Made by a program: the position numbers and the translations under genes
Notes under the pieces: generated by a model
What the model was told of the DNA's origin: nothing
What the model saw: the letters and a program-made list of their open reading frames with translations, nothing else
Database searches by the model: none
From: CAVXJN01 sp963773585
Lineage (GTDB): Bacteria > Pseudomonadota > Gammaproteobacteria > JASBUN01
DNA length: 64,000 nucleotides
Direction: 5' to 3'
Assembly: GCA_963773585.1 (NCBI GenBank)
Contig: CAVZBR010000012.1
Span: 29,056-93,055 of the forward strand
Part shown: piece after piece, positions 35,339 through 44,461 of the stretch
Layout: the number at the start of each line of letters is the position of its first letter
How positions within the stretch are numbered: position 1 is the first letter of the stretch

Positions 35339-35494
35339 GGCTCCCTCCTGGTCATGGTAATGCGCATCCGGTCCTTCGAAGCCTAGAACAACGCCGCGCA
35401 AACGCAGTGCCGGCGCTTGACAGGGTATCGCTGCGAACTAGTGTCAGATAACGATTTGACCGATTCCAAATGGAACCCGCGAAGGAGGTCTATC

Positions 35495-35791
35495 ATGCAA
35501 ATGACCATCGACATGCCAATGGTATCGGAGTGCGCGGCGACCGAATGCGCGTACAACGTGGATGCTTGCTGCCACGCGCGTGCGATCACGGTCGGGGACG
35601 GCACCCATCCGGGCTGCGATACCTATGTGGATTCCGCCGGTCATACCCGGGAAGCGCAACGGATGGCGGGCGTGGGCGCGTGCAAGGTCACGTCCTGCAG
35701 TCACAACGACGATTTCGAATGTATGGCGGACAGTATCGACGTCGGCATCAAGGGCGGCACCGTGCGTTGCCTGACTTTCAATACGCACTGA
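35495..35791 (+). CDS. Cys-rich DUF1540-like protein
   Basis: The 98-residue protein has ten Cys in two similar blocks: CAATECAYNVDACCHARAI and CKVTSCSHNDDFECMADSI, each followed by a short V/G strand. This is the DUF1540 pattern, possibly a small metal-binding module present twice. An AAGGAGG ribosome site lies upstream of the ATG at 35495. No signal peptide. It is a single gene with a hairpin after it. Confidence 0.85.
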   Translation: MQMTIDMPMVSECAATECAYNVDACCHARAITVGDGTHPGCDTYVDSAGHTREAQRMAGVGACKVTSCSHNDDFECMADSIDVGIKGGTVRCLTFNTH

Positions 35792-35811
35792 ATTGCACTG
35801 AACTGTATCGG

Positions 35812-35835
35812 CCAGCCCGGCACAAGCCGGGCTGG
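35812..35835 (+). terminator. Hairpin after the DUF1540 gene
   Basis: CCAGCCCGGC and GCCGGGCTGG form a ten-base stem with loop ACAA. Only a poor T tail follows, so termination may be weak. Confidence 0.65.
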
Positions 35836-35975
35836 TACTTCCCCGGCGTCAGATAAATCCTACATCCGAAGTCAGCACCAGCCGACACTATCGTAATCCT
35901 GAGTCCATAGCCTGCGCGGTCCGAGTGCCCCTACCCTGTGTGTTCCAATGCTGGAGTCACAAGGAGCACGATCCC

Positions 35976-36737
35976 ATGGACGCGAATCCCACACCCCGCG
36001 GCGGCGCCCGCTTGCTAACACATTGTATGAGCGCTGCGCTGATCTGGGGCTACAGTAATTTGGTTTCGGCAGGCGTGGTCATCAATGAGGCGGATTACGA
36101 CCAGCCGGGCGCCGACACCGGCGAGTTCATCGAATTGTTCAATAGCGGAACGGCAACATCATTGGCGGGGTACGCGCTCGCGCTGATCAATGGCAGCACC
36201 GGAGCGCCCTATCGGACACTGCCGCTAGCACCGGTGATGCTCCTCAACGACGCGTACTACGTTGTGTGCGGCAATCCCAACGAAGTGGTCAATTGCGATC
36301 AGGACGCATCCCCCGACACCAATCTGATCCAGAACGGAGCCCCGGATGCGATCGCATTGCTACTCGGCGCACAGGAGGTGGACAGCTTCATTTACGAGGG
36401 CGACATCGCCGGCCTGGGTGGCGGCGCGGGCCTCACGGCAGCGGACAACAATCGCGACGCGAACCTGAGTCTGGCGCGTTTGCCCAACGGCATCGACAGT
36501 GATCGGAACGCCGTCGATTTCGCGCTCGCTTGCAGCACGCCGGGCTATGGCAATATAGCGGCCGCGTCGCCCTGCGCACGCCCTGTAACCGCAGCAGCCG
36601 TACGCAGCGTCGACGAACCTTCGACAATCGGTTTGTTCGGGCTCGGGCTGTTGGGGATTTGCACCGCGTTGCGCCGCAAGCAACGCGCGGCGCGTGGGAT
36701 TAGCGACCGCCCAAAAGCGCCACTACCGTCCCGGTAA
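35976..36737 (+). CDS. PEP-CTERM protein with lamin-tail domain
   Basis: The 253-residue exported protein has an N-terminal signal (about residues 8-32, LLTHCMSAALIWGYSNLVSA), a lamin-tail domain (VVINEADYDQPGADTGEFIELFNSG and the GYALALINGS strand) and a C-terminal sorting signal: VDEPSTIGLFGLGLLGI then a hydrophobic helix and ALRRKQR. This matches PEP-CTERM, with Asp in place of the usual Pro in VPEP. Such proteins are cleaved by an exosortase and often belong to exopolysaccharide or biofilm systems. No exosortase is in the window. The ATG follows AAGGAG by nine bases. Its 3' end overlaps the convergent small gene. Confidence 0.85.
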   Translation: MDANPTPRGGARLLTHCMSAALIWGYSNLVSAGVVINEADYDQPGADTGEFIELFNSGTATSLAGYALALINGSTGAPYRTLPLAPVMLLNDAYYVVCGNPNEVVNCDQDASPDTNLIQNGAPDAIALLLGAQEVDSFIYEGDIAGLGGGAGLTAADNNRDANLSLARLPNGIDSDRNAVDFALACSTPGYGNIAAASPCARPVTAAAVRSVDEPSTIGLFGLGLLGICTALRRKQRAARGISDRPKAPLPSR

Positions 36738-36888
36738 GCAGCACGACGAAGCCGAGCGGGATGAGCGCGATCGCTTTTACCAGGGAACTGTCGGGGGCGA
36801 AGAACATGGCGCCGAAGCCCACTATCAGGCCAGCCGCGATGATCGCGACGCCTGCGAACACAGTGTACCGGCCGAGATGTTTGTCCAT
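36700..36888 (-). CDS. Small membrane protein, two hydrophobic segments
   Basis: The 62-residue product is almost entirely two membrane segments (VFAGVAIIAAGLIVGFGAMFF and AIALIPLGFVVLLTGTVVALL) joined by a short polar turn. No ribosome site is obvious and the 3' end overlaps the convergent PEP-CTERM gene by 38 bases. The two-helix pattern with correct charges supports a real gene. Function unknown. Confidence 0.5.
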   Translation of the reverse strand: MDKHLGRYTVFAGVAIIAAGLIVGFGAMFFAPDSSLVKAIALIPLGFVVLLTGTVVALLGGR

Positions 36889-36922
36889 TTCAGGGAGTAC
36901 GGGTCTGGGAACCCGCGGAAGT

Positions 36923-36998
<76 letters not shown>

Positions 36999-37035
36999 GG
37001 AAAGGCGGGTACTGTACGCTGCGCCCCGAAACCTG

Positions 37036-38448
37036 TCAAGCGCGCGCCCGCGCAGCCTCGGCGATGTAATCGAGCCCGCGATCCAGTCGGCGCAACGTGG
37101 TGTCACGGCCCAGCAGAAATACCGTGACGTCGATGGGCGGTGACACCGTGCCACCGCACACGGCGACGCGCAGGGGCTGTGCGAGTTTTCCCAATTTGAG
37201 TTCGAACTGATCAGCGGTACCGGTTATGGCGTCATGGATCGCTTCGCGGTGCCAATCGGTCGTCGCCAAACTGTCGCGCAACGCGCGCAAGGGCGCCTCA
37301 ATATCGGCGCCGAAATTCTTGCGCGCTGCCTTCTCATCGTAGTCGTCGAAATCGCGATAGAAGAACGCGCTGTTCTGCGCCATCTCCACCAGCGTCTTGG
37401 CGCGCTCCTGTTGGCATCGAACGATTTCGACGATGTCGGGGCCGTCGCTCGGATCGATACCCAACTTGCCGAACTGGTAGCTCAAATGGTGCGCGACGTG
37501 CGCCGCATCGCTGTTCTTGATGTATTGCTGATTCAGCCACAGCAGCTTTTCGGGATTGAACGTCGATGCGGCGCGGTTGACATCTGCGATCTCGAACAAT
37601 TCGATCATTTCTGCGCTTGAGAACACTTCCCGGTCGCCGTGGGACCAGCCCAGCCGGACCAGATAGTTGAGCAGCGCTTCCGGCAGATAACCGTCTTCCC
37701 GGTACTGCATCACGCTCACCGCGCCGTGACGTTTGGACAAGCGCTTGCCGTCGGCACCGAGAATCATCGGCACGTGTGCATAGGCCGGTGGCTCGACACC
37801 CAGAGCCCGAAGGATATTGATCTGCCGCGGCGTGTTGTTCAAATGGTCGTCTCCGCGGATGACATGAGTGATTTCCATATCGAGATCGTCCACTACCACC
37901 GTAAGGTTGTAGGTGGGCGAACCGTCGCTGCGGGCGATCACCAGATCATCCAATTCGCGATTCTCAAACACCACCGTGCCGCGAATGAGGTCGTTCACGG
38001 CTACCGCGCCTTCGGCGGGATTGCGGAAGCGGATCACGTGGGGCTCGTCGGGAGAGCGCGGCGCCGCATTCCGGCAATGGCCGTCGTAACGCGGTTTTTC
38101 CTTGTTTGCCATCTGCTCGGCGCGCAACGCTTCGAGGCGCTCCTTGGAGCAGTAGCAGCGATAGGCATGGCCCGAATCCAGCAAGCCGGTGATGATCTGC
38201 CGATAGCGGTCGAAGCGCTGGGTCTGATAGAACGGCCCCTCGTCGTATTCGAGCCCGAGCCAGGTCATGCCTTCGAGAATCGCGTTCACGGACTCGGCGG
38301 TGGATCGCTCCAGATCCGTGTCTTCGATTCTCAATATGAAGCGCCCGCCGTGCTTGCGGGCGTGCAACCAGGAAAACAACGCGGTGCGGGCGCCGCCGAT
38401 GTGCAGGTAACCGGTGGGACTGGGGGCAAAACGAGCTCTGATGGTCAT
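37036..38448 (-). CDS. gltX: Glutamyl-tRNA synthetase GltX
   Basis: GltX charges tRNA-Glu. The HIGH-type motif lies in FAPSPTGYLHIGGARTALF at the N-terminus, the zinc-type Cys positions in CYCSKERLEALR with a later CRN, and the KMSKS-type loop in GKRLSKRHGAVSV. Length is 470 residues, as in E. coli. The ATG at 38448 was chosen over far upstream starts that extend the frame through the mrpA region. Confidence 0.96.
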   Translation of the reverse strand: MTIRARFAPSPTGYLHIGGARTALFSWLHARKHGGRFILRIEDTDLERSTAESVNAILEGMTWLGLEYDEGPFYQTQRFDRYRQIITGLLDSGHAYRCYCSKERLEALRAEQMANKEKPRYDGHCRNAAPRSPDEPHVIRFRNPAEGAVAVNDLIRGTVVFENRELDDLVIARSDGSPTYNLTVVVDDLDMEITHVIRGDDHLNNTPRQINILRALGVEPPAYAHVPMILGADGKRLSKRHGAVSVMQYREDGYLPEALLNYLVRLGWSHGDREVFSSAEMIELFEIADVNRAASTFNPEKLLWLNQQYIKNSDAAHVAHHLSYQFGKLGIDPSDGPDIVEIVRCQQERAKTLVEMAQNSAFFYRDFDDYDEKAARKNFGADIEAPLRALRDSLATTDWHREAIHDAITGTADQFELKLGKLAQPLRVAVCGGTVSPPIDVTVFLLGRDTTLRRLDRGLDYIAEAARARA

Positions 38449-38678
38449 GGATCTGGCTGGATCTGGAAACGGGCGCCAATTGTAACCTGAACCCGCGCCG
38501 ATGTTGACCGTCGGGCTATGGCCACTTCCGGCCAACGCCGTTATCATGGATTTCGGTCCGTATTTTTCCCTGGAATTGCAATGACCGCCTGCTGCCCGCC
38601 GCGCTTCCGCCGGCCCCTGGCGGGCGCGGATTCCCCCTACCCGCGGCGACAGCCGGTGCCCAGCGACCCCAACCGCCA

Positions 38679-41489
38679 ATGAACCTGCTGCTGATTCCGC
38701 TGATTCCCTTGGTAGGCGCCGGGTTGCCCGCGCTGTCAATCCGTCTCGGCCGTAACCAGAGCGCATGGACGGCGGGCGCCGTGGCGGCACTCGCTCTGAT
38801 CGTGCTGCTGTTCCAGTCGCCCGAGATCTTTGCAGGCCACGTCGTCTCCGATGTCTGGGACTGGTTGCCGCAAGCTGGATTGCAGCTGTCGTTTCGCCTG
38901 GACGGCCTGAGCCTGCTGTTCGCCCTGTTGATTCTCGGCATCGGCCTGCTGGTGATTCTTTACGCGCGCTATTACCTGTCTCCGGATGATCCCATGGGCC
39001 GTTTCTATGCGTTGCTGCTGCTGTTCATGGGCTCGATGCTGGGCGTGGTGCTGTCGGGCAATATCCTGCTGATGCTGGTGTTCTGGGAACTGACCAGCTT
39101 GAGCTCATTTCTGCTGATCGGCTACTGGAAACACCGGGCCGATGCCCGCCAAGGGGCACGTATGGCGTTGGCGGTCACCGGCAGCGGTGGGCTGGCGCTG
39201 CTGGCAGGCCTGCTGATCCTCGGACAGATGGCAGGCAGCTATGATCTGACTACCATTCTCGAAAGCGGCGCCCGGATTCAAGCCGATTCCCGCTATCCGC
39301 TGGCCCTGGTGCTGATCCTGCTCGGTGTATTCACCAAGTCCGCGCAATTCCCTTTCCATTTCTGGCTGCCCCATGCAATGGCGGCGCCAACTCCGGTCAG
39401 CGCTTATCTGCATTCGGCCACCATGGTGAAGCTGGGCGTGTTTCTGCTGGCGCGGTTGTTCCCGGCGCTTGCGGGAACCGAGTGGTGGCTCTACCTGGTG
39501 GGCGGGGTCGGCATGATCACGGTGCTGTTCGCCGCCTATACGGCGCTTTTTCAACATGATCTCAAGGGCCTGCTCGCGTACTCCACCATCAGTCACTTGG
39601 GGCTGATCACGCTGTTGTTCGGCATGGGCACGCCGCTGGCCGCAGTTGCCGGCGTGTTCCATATCATCAACCATGCCACGTTCAAGGCTTCGTTGTTCAT
39701 GGCCGCCGGCATCATTGACCACGAAACCGGCACCCGCGACATGCGCCGCATCAACGGACTGTGGAAATACATGCCGCACACGGCCGCGTTGGCGATTATT
39801 GCCGCGTCCGCTATGGCAGGCGTGCCGTTGCTGAACGGCTTTCTGTCCAAGGAGATGTTCTTTTCGGAAGCCGTCGCCCTGGCGCCGTTAGGCGAATGGG
39901 GCTGGCTTTTGCCGTTGTTGGCGACCCTGGCCGGCGTGTTTTCGGTCACCTATTCCGTGCGCTTTGTCCACGATGTGTTTTTCAATGGTGAGCCGATCGA
40001 TCTGCCGCGCTCGCCCCACGAACCACCCCGCTACATGAAGGTGCCCGTGGAGATACTGGTCGCGGTCTGTCTGCTGGTGGGCACCCTGCCCGGCTACACG
40101 ATCGGCGCTTTGCTGCAAGTCGCGGCCTCGAGCGTGGTCGGCGTCACGCTGCCGAACTATAGCTTGAACATCTGGCACGGATTCAGTTTGCCTTTGCTCA
40201 TGAGCACCATTGCGCTGGTGGCCGGTATCGCCCTTTATACTCAGCGGCGATGGATGTTTTATATCTTCGAAGAAGTGCTTCCTCCCTTGAGCGGCAGAGC
40301 CGCGTTCGAGTGGGTGCTGCGACATCTGCTGAACTTCGCGCACAAGCTGACCGGCCTATTGGAAAATGGTTCCTTGCAGCGTTACCTCGCATTGTTGACC
40401 GGATCGGCGCTGGTGGTCGCTGCCGCGGAGTGGATTCGAAACCCACCCGCACTTCTGGCAGGTGGATTCGCAGCGCAGACGGCGCTCGACCCGGTCGCGG
40501 TAGTGGCCTGGGGCTGCCTCATGGTCACCGGCATGGCCGTGGTTTTGTGCCATCGGCAGCGTTTGTTCGCGTTGATCGCCGTGGGCGTCATCGGCTTGGT
40601 GGTCTCGCTGACTTTCGCCCGGCTTTCGGCACCTGACCTAGCATTGACGCAGTTATCGGTGGAAATCACTACTATCATCCTGATGCTGCTGGCCCTGTAC
40701 TTTCTGCCGCAGCAATCACCGCCGGAAAGCAGCGTCTTGCGGCGCGGCCGGGATATCGTATTGGCACTGGGCGGCGGGCTTGGTATGGCACTGCTGGCCT
40801 GGGATGCGATGCTGGCGCCAGGGAAAAGCATTTCCGAGTACTACTTACAACACAGCGTCGGCGAGGCCGGCGGTCGCAACGTAGTTAATGTCATCCTGGT
40901 GGACTTCCGCGGCTTTGACACCCTTGGTGAAAGCACCGTGCTCGCGATTGCCGCACTCGGCATTTTTGCTTTGCTCGGCAGTCTTTACATGGATCGTCCT
41001 CATGGAGACGACGCAGATGGACGCTGGTCGCAGGATCCTCATCCACTGGTGCTGCAGGTGCTGTCCCGATTGCTGTTGCCGTTGGCGCTGATGGTCTCGG
41101 TGTTCGTACTGCTGCGCGGCCACAACGCCCCGGGCGGCGGTTTCATCGCTGGATTGATCACGTCGATCGCACTGATTCTCCAATATCTCGCCAGTGGCGC
41201 CGCGTGGGCGCGCGATCGCCTCCACGCAGGGCAACGCACGATCATCGCTCTGGGCCTGACGCTGGCGACGGCAACCGGTCTGGCGAGCCTCGTGTTCGGC
41301 GCACCGTTTCTCACCAGCAGTTTCGGTCACGTTACGCTGCCGCTGGTCGGTAATATCGAGCTTGCCAGCGCCATGGCTTTCGATTTCGGAGTCTTTCTGA
41401 CCGTTATCGGTTCGGTGATGTTGATTCTGGCAAGGCTCGGCCGCGTCAGCGGTCCACAACAAGTCGGGGACCAAACATGGAGTTCCTGA
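38679..41489 (+). CDS. mrpA: Mrp cation/proton antiporter subunit A fused to subunit B
   Basis: The 936-residue protein begins with the NuoL-like MrpA core (residues about 1-550: the RLDGLSLLFALLILG start, VFWELTSLSSFLLIG, and HSATMVKLGVFLLARLFPAL), continues with the MrpA C-terminal segments and, from about residue 787, carries a MrpB domain marked by RGHNAPGGGFIAGLITSIAL. Such A-B fusions occur in group II Mrp/Pha systems. The complex exports Na+ or K+ for pH and salt balance. No strong ribosome site precedes the ATG. Its 3' end overlaps mrpC by 13 bases. Confidence 0.95.
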   Translation: MNLLLIPLIPLVGAGLPALSIRLGRNQSAWTAGAVAALALIVLLFQSPEIFAGHVVSDVWDWLPQAGLQLSFRLDGLSLLFALLILGIGLLVILYARYYLSPDDPMGRFYALLLLFMGSMLGVVLSGNILLMLVFWELTSLSSFLLIGYWKHRADARQGARMALAVTGSGGLALLAGLLILGQMAGSYDLTTILESGARIQADSRYPLALVLILLGVFTKSAQFPFHFWLPHAMAAPTPVSAYLHSATMVKLGVFLLARLFPALAGTEWWLYLVGGVGMITVLFAAYTALFQHDLKGLLAYSTISHLGLITLLFGMGTPLAAVAGVFHIINHATFKASLFMAAGIIDHETGTRDMRRINGLWKYMPHTAALAIIAASAMAGVPLLNGFLSKEMFFSEAVALAPLGEWGWLLPLLATLAGVFSVTYSVRFVHDVFFNGEPIDLPRSPHEPPRYMKVPVEILVAVCLLVGTLPGYTIGALLQVAASSVVGVTLPNYSLNIWHGFSLPLLMSTIALVAGIALYTQRRWMFYIFEEVLPPLSGRAAFEWVLRHLLNFAHKLTGLLENGSLQRYLALLTGSALVVAAAEWIRNPPALLAGGFAAQTALDPVAVVAWGCLMVTGMAVVLCHRQRLFALIAVGVIGLVVSLTFARLSAPDLALTQLSVEITTIILMLLALYFLPQQSPPESSVLRRGRDIVLALGGGLGMALLAWDAMLAPGKSISEYYLQHSVGEAGGRNVVNVILVDFRGFDTLGESTVLAIAALGIFALLGSLYMDRPHGDDADGRWSQDPHPLVLQVLSRLLLPLALMVSVFVLLRGHNAPGGGFIAGLITSIALILQYLASGAAWARDRLHAGQRTIIALGLTLATATGLASLVFGAPFLTSSFGHVTLPLVGNIELASAMAFDFGVFLTVIGSVMLILARLGRVSGPQQVGDQTWSS

Positions 41490-41821
41490 TCGCCAGCGCA
41501 ATCGGAATGCTCGGCGCCTGCGGTATTTATCTCATGCTTCGGGCACGTACGTTTTCCGTGGTGCTGGGGCTGACGCTGTTGTCCTATGCAGTCAACTTGT
41601 TGCTGTTCGCAAGCGGCGGCCTGCGCCTCGATCAACCGCCCCTGATCGACACGCAAGCCAGCGCTTATACCGACCCGCTGCCCCAGGCATTGGTGCTGAC
41701 CGCCATCGTGATTGGCTTCGCCATGACCGCGTTCGTGTTGGTTTTGGCGCTGCGCACCCGTCACGTTCTAGGTACCGATCATGTCGACGGCGTTGAACCT
41801 CTACCCCGGGACGAACCGTGA
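41477..41821 (+). CDS. mrpC: Mrp antiporter subunit C (NuoK-like)
   Basis: The 114-residue, three-segment protein resembles NuoK: IGMLGACGIYLMLRARTFSVVLGLTLLSYAVNLLLFASG, followed by DPLPQALVLTAIVIGFAMTAFVLVLALR. It overlaps mrpA by 13 bases and mrpD by four. Confidence 0.94.
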   Translation: MEFLIASAIGMLGACGIYLMLRARTFSVVLGLTLLSYAVNLLLFASGGLRLDQPPLIDTQASAYTDPLPQALVLTAIVIGFAMTAFVLVLALRTRHVLGTDHVDGVEPLPRDEP

Positions 41822-43350
41822 ATCATTGGCTGATCGCACCCATCGTACTTCCCCTGTGCACGGCGCTGGCGTTGCTGTTCGTGAGCCGCGGCGCGCGCAC
41901 CCGCCAGCGGATCATCGCCGGGGCCTCGACGTTGATGCTCCTGGGCGTGAGTCTGGGTCTGTTGACGCTCACCGATGACGGCATGTATCGCGTGTATGAG
42001 TTGGGTGCTTGGCCGGCGCCGTTCGGAATCGTTCTGGTACTCGACCGACTGAGCGCGTTGATGGTGGCCCTCACGGCGCTGGTGGCGTTTTTCAGCTTGA
42101 TGTACGCCGCGTTGGGCACCGACGACCGCGGCCGCAACTTCCATGTCCTGTTCCAACTGCAGCTGATGGGTCTGAACGGTGCATTTCTGACCGGCGACCT
42201 GTTCAACCTGTTCGTGTTTTTCGAAGTACTGCTCATCGCTTCCTACACCCTACTGCTGCATGGCGGCGGCTCGCCCCGCCTGCAAGCCGGACTTCATTAC
42301 GTGGTATTCAACCTTGGCGCTTCGGCATTGTTTCTGATCGCCGCCGGGTTACTGTATGCCGCGCTGGGCTCGCTCAACCTCGCCGATATCGCCCAGCGGG
42401 TCGCAGCAATGGATCCGCAACGCGCCGGGTTGGTGCGCTTCGGCGCCATGCTGTTATTCATCGTATTCGCCGCCAAGGCCGCGTTACTGCCGCTGTATTT
42501 CTGGCTCCCGAACGCCTACACCGCCGCGAGTGCACCAGTAGCAGCGCTGTTCGCGATCATGACCAAAGTCGGCGCGTACGCCATCCTGCGCGTCTACACG
42601 CTGGCCTTCGGCGCGCAGGCCGGTCCGGGCGCCGACTTGATCGAGCCCTGGCTATTGCCCGCGGCGCTTGCGACCTTATCACTCGCAAGTCTTGGCGTGC
42701 TCACCGGCCAGAGCATTCGCAGCGTCGCCGCATATTCAGTAATAGTGTCGGTCGGCGTCATCCTCAGTGCATTCGGCATGTTCACGGTGCCTGGAGTCGG
42801 CGCCGGGCTCTATTATCTGGCTCAAAGCACGTTGGTGCTGGCCGCCTTGTTCTTGCTTGCCGACCTGGTGGCACAGCAACGCCCCGGTCACGGCGACCGT
42901 TTTGACTACGGGGTCGCTGTCGCCCAGCCCGCGCTGCTCGGCACCTTGTTCATCCTGGCCGGCACCGCGATCGTCGGGATGCCACCGTTTTCCGGTTTCA
43001 TCGGCAAACTGCTGTTGCTTCAGGCGGCGTTCCACGACACGCATTTAGGTTCGATCTGGACCGTGGTGTTGTTGAGCAGTGTGTTGACCTTGTTCGCTTT
43101 CAGTCGGGCCGGCAGCGCTTTGTTCTGGAAAACCATGCCGCCCGAACCCGCGGAGCATCCACACAGCGCGCGCTTTCTTGCGGCGTTACCATGCGCAGGA
43201 CTGCTGGCCATCAGCATCGCCTTGAGCGTCTGGGCAGGTCCGGTAGCTCGATTCACGGCCGATACCGCACGTCAGGTGCTTAGTCCACAAGGCTACATAG
43301 ACGCGGTACTGGCAAATCAGATGCCGACCTCCGGGGAGGTACAGCGATGA
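41818..43350 (+). CDS. mrpD: Mrp antiporter subunit D (NuoN/M-like)
   Basis: The 510-residue polytopic protein is the second proton-pump-like subunit. Visible family segments are NGAFLTGDLFNLFVFFEVLLIASYTLLLHGG, AAKAALLPLYFWLPNAYTAASAPVAALFAIMTKVG and IVGMPPFSGFIGKLLLLQAAF. The membrane Lys and Glu residues used in proton transfer lie in these blocks. Overlaps mrpC and mrpE by four bases each. Confidence 0.95.
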   Translation: MNHWLIAPIVLPLCTALALLFVSRGARTRQRIIAGASTLMLLGVSLGLLTLTDDGMYRVYELGAWPAPFGIVLVLDRLSALMVALTALVAFFSLMYAALGTDDRGRNFHVLFQLQLMGLNGAFLTGDLFNLFVFFEVLLIASYTLLLHGGGSPRLQAGLHYVVFNLGASALFLIAAGLLYAALGSLNLADIAQRVAAMDPQRAGLVRFGAMLLFIVFAAKAALLPLYFWLPNAYTAASAPVAALFAIMTKVGAYAILRVYTLAFGAQAGPGADLIEPWLLPAALATLSLASLGVLTGQSIRSVAAYSVIVSVGVILSAFGMFTVPGVGAGLYYLAQSTLVLAALFLLADLVAQQRPGHGDRFDYGVAVAQPALLGTLFILAGTAIVGMPPFSGFIGKLLLLQAAFHDTHLGSIWTVVLLSSVLTLFAFSRAGSALFWKTMPPEPAEHPHSARFLAALPCAGLLAISIALSVWAGPVARFTADTARQVLSPQGYIDAVLANQMPTSGEVQR

Positions 43351-43835
43351 AACGTTGGTTCCCGCATCCACTGTTCAGTCTTGTACTCTGGCTATTCTGG
43401 TTGCTGATTACCAACGCAGTCGGGCTGGGTGCAATGCTGCTCGGCGCCGTCCTGGCCGTTGCGCTGCCGCACTACAGTCATAATTTCTGGCCCTATCGTT
43501 CCCGCGTGCGCCGCCCCGCGCGGCTGTTGTTGCTGTTCGGCCGGGTACTGATCGATATCGTCACAGCGAATTTTCAGGCGGCAAAACGCATTCTCGGACC
43601 ACGTGCGTCACTGCGTCCCGGCTTTGTCAGCGTTCCTCTGCAATTGACCGATCCGGTCGCGATCACGATGCTGACCAGCTTCATTTCGCTGACGCCCGGC
43701 ACCGTATCGGCGGAACTTTCTCTCGACCGCCGTCAGCTAACGGTACACGGCCTCGATATCGATGATGCACAAACACTGATTGCAAACATCAAACAACGAT
43801 ACGAAGCGCCCTTGCTGGAGGTCTTTCCATGTTGA
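43347..43835 (+). CDS. mrpE: Mrp antiporter subunit E
   Basis: The 162-residue protein has two N-terminal membrane segments and a soluble C-terminus with the MrpE signature FISLTPGTVSAELSLDRRQLTVHGLDI. It overlaps mrpF by seven bases. Confidence 0.93.
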   Translation: MKRWFPHPLFSLVLWLFWLLITNAVGLGAMLLGAVLAVALPHYSHNFWPYRSRVRRPARLLLLFGRVLIDIVTANFQAAKRILGPRASLRPGFVSVPLQLTDPVAITMLTSFISLTPGTVSAELSLDRRQLTVHGLDIDDAQTLIANIKQRYEAPLLEVFPC

Positions 43836-44098
43836 GCATCGCCATTGCAATTGCATTTGCTGCAATCAGCCTCGCCATGGCATTGAATCTGCTTCGCCTT
43901 TTGCGCGGCCCGAGCGCGCCGGATCGGATCGTTGCGCTCGATACGCTTTATATCAACAGCATCGCGTTGCTGGTGCTACTCGGCATCCATTTGAACACCC
44001 GGATATATTTCGAAGGCGCGCTATTGATCGCCATGATGGGGTTCGTCGGCACCATCGCCCTGTGCAAGTTCGTATTGCGCGGCGACATTATCGAATAG
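43829..44098 (+). CDS. mrpF: Mrp antiporter subunit F
   Basis: The 89-residue, three-segment protein carries LLRGPSAPDRIVALDTLYINSIALLVLLG, typical of MrpF, and ends in a short Lys/Arg tail. Confidence 0.93.
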   Translation: MLSIAIAIAFAAISLAMALNLLRLLRGPSAPDRIVALDTLYINSIALLVLLGIHLNTRIYFEGALLIAMMGFVGTIALCKFVLRGDIIE

Positions 44099-44108
44099 GG
44101 GAGCGGAT

Positions 44109-44456
44109 ATGATCGCGGAAATCGTGAGTTCCGTTTTGATCCTGATGGGAGCGGCGTTCGCGCTAATCGGCTCGATCGGGCTTTGGCGCATGCCGGACTT
44201 CTTCACTCGTCTGCATGGCCCGACCAAGGCCACGACCCTGGGCGTCGGCGCCATATTGTTGGCCTCAGCGATTCATTTCAGCCACGCCGGAGCCATCAGC
44301 GTACACGAAGTACTGGTGACGATTTTTCTATTCATCACGGCGCCCGTCAGCGCGCACCTGCTCTCACAGGCCGCATTGCACATTCGCTTGCAAGCGATCG
44401 ACGTTACCGGCCAGCGGCCGGAACGTGCGGCCGCGCCGCAACCGCCGCAGGACTGA
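44109..44456 (+). CDS. mrpG: Mrp antiporter subunit G
   Basis: The 115-residue protein shows the MrpG start VLILMGAAFALIGSIGLWRMPDFFTRLHGPTKATTLGV and two further hydrophobic segments. It closes the mrp operon and stops five bases from the convergent dnaQ stop. Confidence 0.93.
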   Translation: MIAEIVSSVLILMGAAFALIGSIGLWRMPDFFTRLHGPTKATTLGVGAILLASAIHFSHAGAISVHEVLVTIFLFITAPVSAHLLSQAALHIRLQAIDVTGQRPERAAAPQPPQD

Positions 44457-44461
44457 TCGAC

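Noticed and set aside
38449..38790. N-terminal extension of GltX
   Set aside because: It would add 114 unrelated residues and overlap mrpA; the start at 38448 gives the conserved GltX N-terminus.
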